Assembly (NCBI GenBank): GCA_964596105.1
Contig: CAZQRT010000041.1
Location: forward strand, 1-12,635
DNA: 12,635 bases
Direction of reading: 5' to 3'
From: CAJUOR01 sp964596105
GTDB taxonomy: Bacteria > Bacillota_I > Bacilli_A > Erysipelotrichales > Coprobacillaceae
Position numbers and translations under genes: made by a program. The notes under the pieces were generated by a model. It was not told the origin of the DNA, did no database searches, and saw only the letters and a list, made by a program, of their open reading frames with translations. Within the stretch, counting starts at the first letter, position 1, and the number at the start of each line of letters is the position of its first letter. Below are positions 10,697 through 12,635 of the stretch, one piece after another.

Positions 10697-12133
10697 ATGG
10701 CAGAGACTTATACTTATTATCTTCACGGCTGTATCACGGATGCCGGCGAAGTGATTGATGAGCTGATGATTGATTTTGGCAAGGATCAGGTGGAAAAGAT
10801 CGATAAGGACAGTTTCCAGGTGACTGCCAAAGCCAGCAGCGCGGAATATACCGAGGGCACCGATGTGGTCAGTTACGGGGATTATGAGATCACGCGGACG
10901 ATTGTGGGCTGGGAATGCGCCGGCCGTTATGCCCGGCTGCGTTTTCGCAAGGACGAGGGGTTTACGACGGCTTATCTTTCCAGCGGGCGCAATGTCCCGG
11001 TGAAGCTCAGTTATGAGTTAAAGCAGCTGAGGCCTTTAGAGGTTGTCAGCCGGGCCGCGGACGGTCGTCACTTGAAAAGAACGGTTGAGGCCGAATATGT
11101 CTGTGCCACGGGGATCATCAATGAGGAGACCATTAAGTTTCATGAGGTCAAGGTTGAAGGCGGTCTGAATTATCAGTTCTATGAGGCGGACAAGGCCAGA
11201 ACGCTGATTGTCTGGTTTCACGGCAACGGCGAGGGGGATTTCCGGCACAGCCAGAACAATGTCGCCCAGATGCTGGCGAACCGCGGAACGGTGGCCTGGG
11301 CTGATGAGGCGGTCCAGAAGCGTTTCGACGGGGCTCATGTCATGGCTTTTCAGGCTCCGGATACATGGTATCTGGCGCAGGCGGATCATCTTCTCGAAAA
11401 GGCGTTTGAGGAAATCATGGCGGTGGTCGCCAAGTATCAGGTTGATGCCAACAAGATCATTGTCGCGGGCTGTTCGGCCGGCGGCTATATGACGACGCGC
11501 ATGATGATCGCTTATCCGGATTTATTCGCGGCGGCCATGATTGCCTGTCCGGCTCTGGATATCGCGGATCTGCGCGGCGGGAAGACGCCAAGCGATGAGG
11601 AACTGGCCGGTTTAAGGCGCTCGCGCACCGCGGTCTGGCTGGTGCAGGGGGAGACCGACGGGGTTGTTCATACTGATGCCTGCGGTCAGCGCATGTTTGA
11701 TATTTTAACTGCGGGGCAGGCGGTGAAGACGAAGAAGTTCCACCGTCCGAAGATCGCTGATTTCACCACGAGTGAGACAGATGACGGCAAGTACCGTTTG
11801 AGTCTGTTTATGACCACGGACCGCGAAACCCAGACGGATGCCTTCGGCAAGCCTTACGAATCCGGCAAGCTGACTTTTTATGAGGATTATGATCAGGACG
11901 GTCAGAAGGAGATTGTCAAGTATTCCGATCACTGGGCGTGGATTTATCTTTTGAATAATATCCCGCAAAGCCGTGACGGCACTTCGATCATGGCCTGGGC
12001 AGCCGGATATACCGGAGTACAGCCGGGAATGACGGGCGATGATCTGATCAGGACGTCGCTGGCGGTCGGGGCGGTTGTTGTTTTGACGGGGGCGCTCTTG
12101 CTGGCAACGCGGCATATCCGTAAGCGGCACTGA
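10697..12133 (+). CDS. Alpha/beta hydrolase (esterase/prolyl-oligopeptidase-like) with C-terminal membrane helix
   Basis: A 478-residue protein started at ATG 10697, with AAAGGGGA 8-9 nt upstream; GTG 10661 is in frame but has no ribosome site. Residues 1-165 form a beta-rich N-terminal part, perhaps the Ig-like domain seen before some esterases. The hydrolase fold begins at VWFHGNGEG (H175). The nucleophile elbow is GCSAGG (Ser260). A likely acid is Asp321 in GETDGVVH and the likely base is His412 in SDHWAW, with an insert of about 90 residues between them. Residues 453-471 are a hydrophobic helix followed by RHIRKRH, preceded by PGMTGDD. This resembles a degenerate sortase signal, yet no N-terminal signal peptide is visible. 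The substrate cannot be told; ester or peptide cleavage is the family activity. No own promoter is visible, so expression probably depends on read-through from rpoC. Confidence 0.85.
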   Translation: MAETYTYYLHGCITDAGEVIDELMIDFGKDQVEKIDKDSFQVTAKASSAEYTEGTDVVSYGDYEITRTIVGWECAGRYARLRFRKDEGFTTAYLSSGRNVPVKLSYELKQLRPLEVVSRAADGRHLKRTVEAEYVCATGIINEETIKFHEVKVEGGLNYQFYEADKARTLIVWFHGNGEGDFRHSQNNVAQMLANRGTVAWADEAVQKRFDGAHVMAFQAPDTWYLAQADHLLEKAFEEIMAVVAKYQVDANKIIVAGCSAGGYMTTRMMIAYPDLFAAAMIACPALDIADLRGGKTPSDEELAGLRRSRTAVWLVQGETDGVVHTDACGQRMFDILTAGQAVKTKKFHRPKIADFTTSETDDGKYRLSLFMTTDRETQTDAFGKPYESGKLTFYEDYDQDGQKEIVKYSDHWAWIYLLNNIPQSRDGTSIMAWAAGYTGVQPGMTGDDLIRTSLAVGAVVVLTGALLLATRHIRKRH

Positions 12134-12150
12134 GAAGCAGCGAAAAAAGT

Positions 12151-12179
12151 TTGAGTTCTATATCAGTTTAGGGTATAAT
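12151..12179 (+). promoter_or_regulatory. Promoter of element E4
   Basis: TTGAGT (12151-12156), 17 bp spacer, TATAAT (12174-12179), with an A-tract upstream. It abuts the end of the hydrolase gene. Confidence 0.8.
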
Positions 12180-12185
12180 GAAATA

Positions 12186-12487
12186 AAGAAGGACGCCTGC
12201 ACAAAACAGACGTCCTCTGGAATTACCGGTAGACGGTTAGCCCGGATTGAGTTATCTATAGAAATAGCCGCTCAATATTTGGTCTAGGGCGGCTATTTCT
12301 GTGTATGATGGTTATCACAACGCCCAATGGTATCCGAAACCAATGCATGTTAAGGCAAAGCTTAACACTGACACTAGTCCTTCAAGCGTCAACATAGGCG
12401 TTTCCATTCAATTCCCTTGCGGGTTTCTATGTAAACGGAGGGTCACAGTCCCTCCGAAGAGGGCTAACCGCCTGCCATCTCTGGCAG
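12186..12487 (+). ncRNA. Structured RNA element E4 (complete copy)
   Basis: The 5' hairpin is GGACGCCTG (12191-12199) with CAGACGTCC (12207-12215). The closing helix pairs 12228-12243 with 12461-12476: 16 positions with one A-C mismatch and one U-G. The internal hairpin GAAATAGCCGC (12261-12271) with GCGGCTATTTC (12289-12299) is an 11 bp perfect stem. TGTTAAG...CTTAACA forms a local hairpin near 12347-12367. CGGAGGG (12436-12442) pairs with CCCTCCG (12450-12456) around loop TCACAGT. CTGCCA (12472-12477) can instead pair with TGGCAG (12482-12487), competing with the closing helix. The 3' end is uncertain, as no U-tract follows. The family is not recognised. Confidence 0.75.
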
Positions 12488-12597
12488 TCCCGAACCTGTA
12501 ATTCGGCGAAAAGAATACAGGCAGGAAATAATCAAGCTCATATATTTAAGAAATAGCCATATTTTATTCAGAGAACTCTGAATCGCAACAAAAAACT

Positions 12598-12626
12598 TTG
12601 AGTTCTGAACCGATTTAGGATATAAT
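12598..12626 (+). promoter_or_regulatory. Promoter of element E5 (element runs off the window)
   Basis: TTGAGT (12598-12603), 17 bp spacer, TATAAT (12621-12626), followed by AACAATAAA as in E2. The RNA itself lies beyond the window. Confidence 0.75.
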
Positions 12627-12635
12627 AACAATAAA

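Larger units (their letters stand above)
12134..12635 (+). repeat. Downstream cluster of RNA elements: E4 and the start of E5 (gene-free)
   Basis: The element family resumes 17 bp after the hydrolase stop, in the same orientation as E1-E3. The -10 boxes of E4 and E5 are 447 bp apart. The E4-E5 linker (CAGGAAATAATCAAGCTCAT, then TTTAAGAAA) matches the E1-E2 linker. I see no credible protein gene here. Confidence 0.85.

Noticed and set aside
11892..11915. DxDxDG stretch in the hydrolase (DYDQDG) as an EF-hand calcium loop
   Set aside because: The later positions of a canonical EF loop (hydrophobic at 8, Glu at 12) are not met.
12301..12501. Small open frame within E4
   Set aside because: Its frame is not kept in E1 or E3 and it lies inside paired RNA segments; conservation is structural, not coding.
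12567..12582. Inverted repeat TTCAGAG-AA-CTCTGAA upstream of the E5 promoter as an operator
   Set aside because: The matching places before E2 and E3 do not preserve the symmetry, so a regulator site is not supported.

Overview
The window looks like a chromosomal segment of a Gram-positive Firmicute with roughly balanced base composition. The RpoB/RpoC wording, the AGGAGG-type ribosome sites and the sortase-type surface protein fit the phylum. An Asn in the RpoB rifampicin pocket, also known from Mollicutes, suggests the Erysipelotrichia (for example a Holdemania-like gut bacterium). That placement is inference; no search was run.

Layout, all genes on the + strand. Positions 1-1830 hold the 3' part of a surface protein with five ~105-residue Spy0128/Cna_B-like repeats, a Pro-rich stalk and an SPVTGE motif but no membrane anchor; an intrinsic terminator follows. 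Positions 1831-3340 carry no convincing protein gene. They contain at least three direct copies (E1, E2, E3) of a long element, interrupted by 100 Ns (2592-2691). Each copy starts with a near-consensus promoter (TTGNNT, 17 bp, TATAAT) and encodes a foldable RNA of about 300 nt. A separate TTGACA/TAGTAT promoter then drives rpoB (3341-6988), rpoC (6981-10664, overlapping by 8 bp) and an alpha/beta hydrolase with a C-terminal membrane helix (10697-12133). A terminator hairpin is built into the end of rpoC. From 12134 to the end the same RNA element returns (E4 complete, E5 promoter only).

The most interesting object is this repeated RNA gene, which I cannot assign to a known family. Four copies share a 5' hairpin. 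The three copies readable beyond the gap share a 13-16 bp long-range closing helix (GACGGTTAGCCC with GGGCTAACCGTC) and an internal hairpin with compensatory base changes. Protein reading frames are not conserved. The elements lie in direct orientation on both sides of the rpoBC-hydrolase unit, so they could also act as recombination substrates.

How the parts work together: rpoB and rpoC supply the two large RNA polymerase subunits and are translationally coupled. The hydrolase is probably expressed by read-through past the rpoC terminator. The RNA elements appear to be independently transcribed units inserted around this housekeeping operon; their function is unknown.
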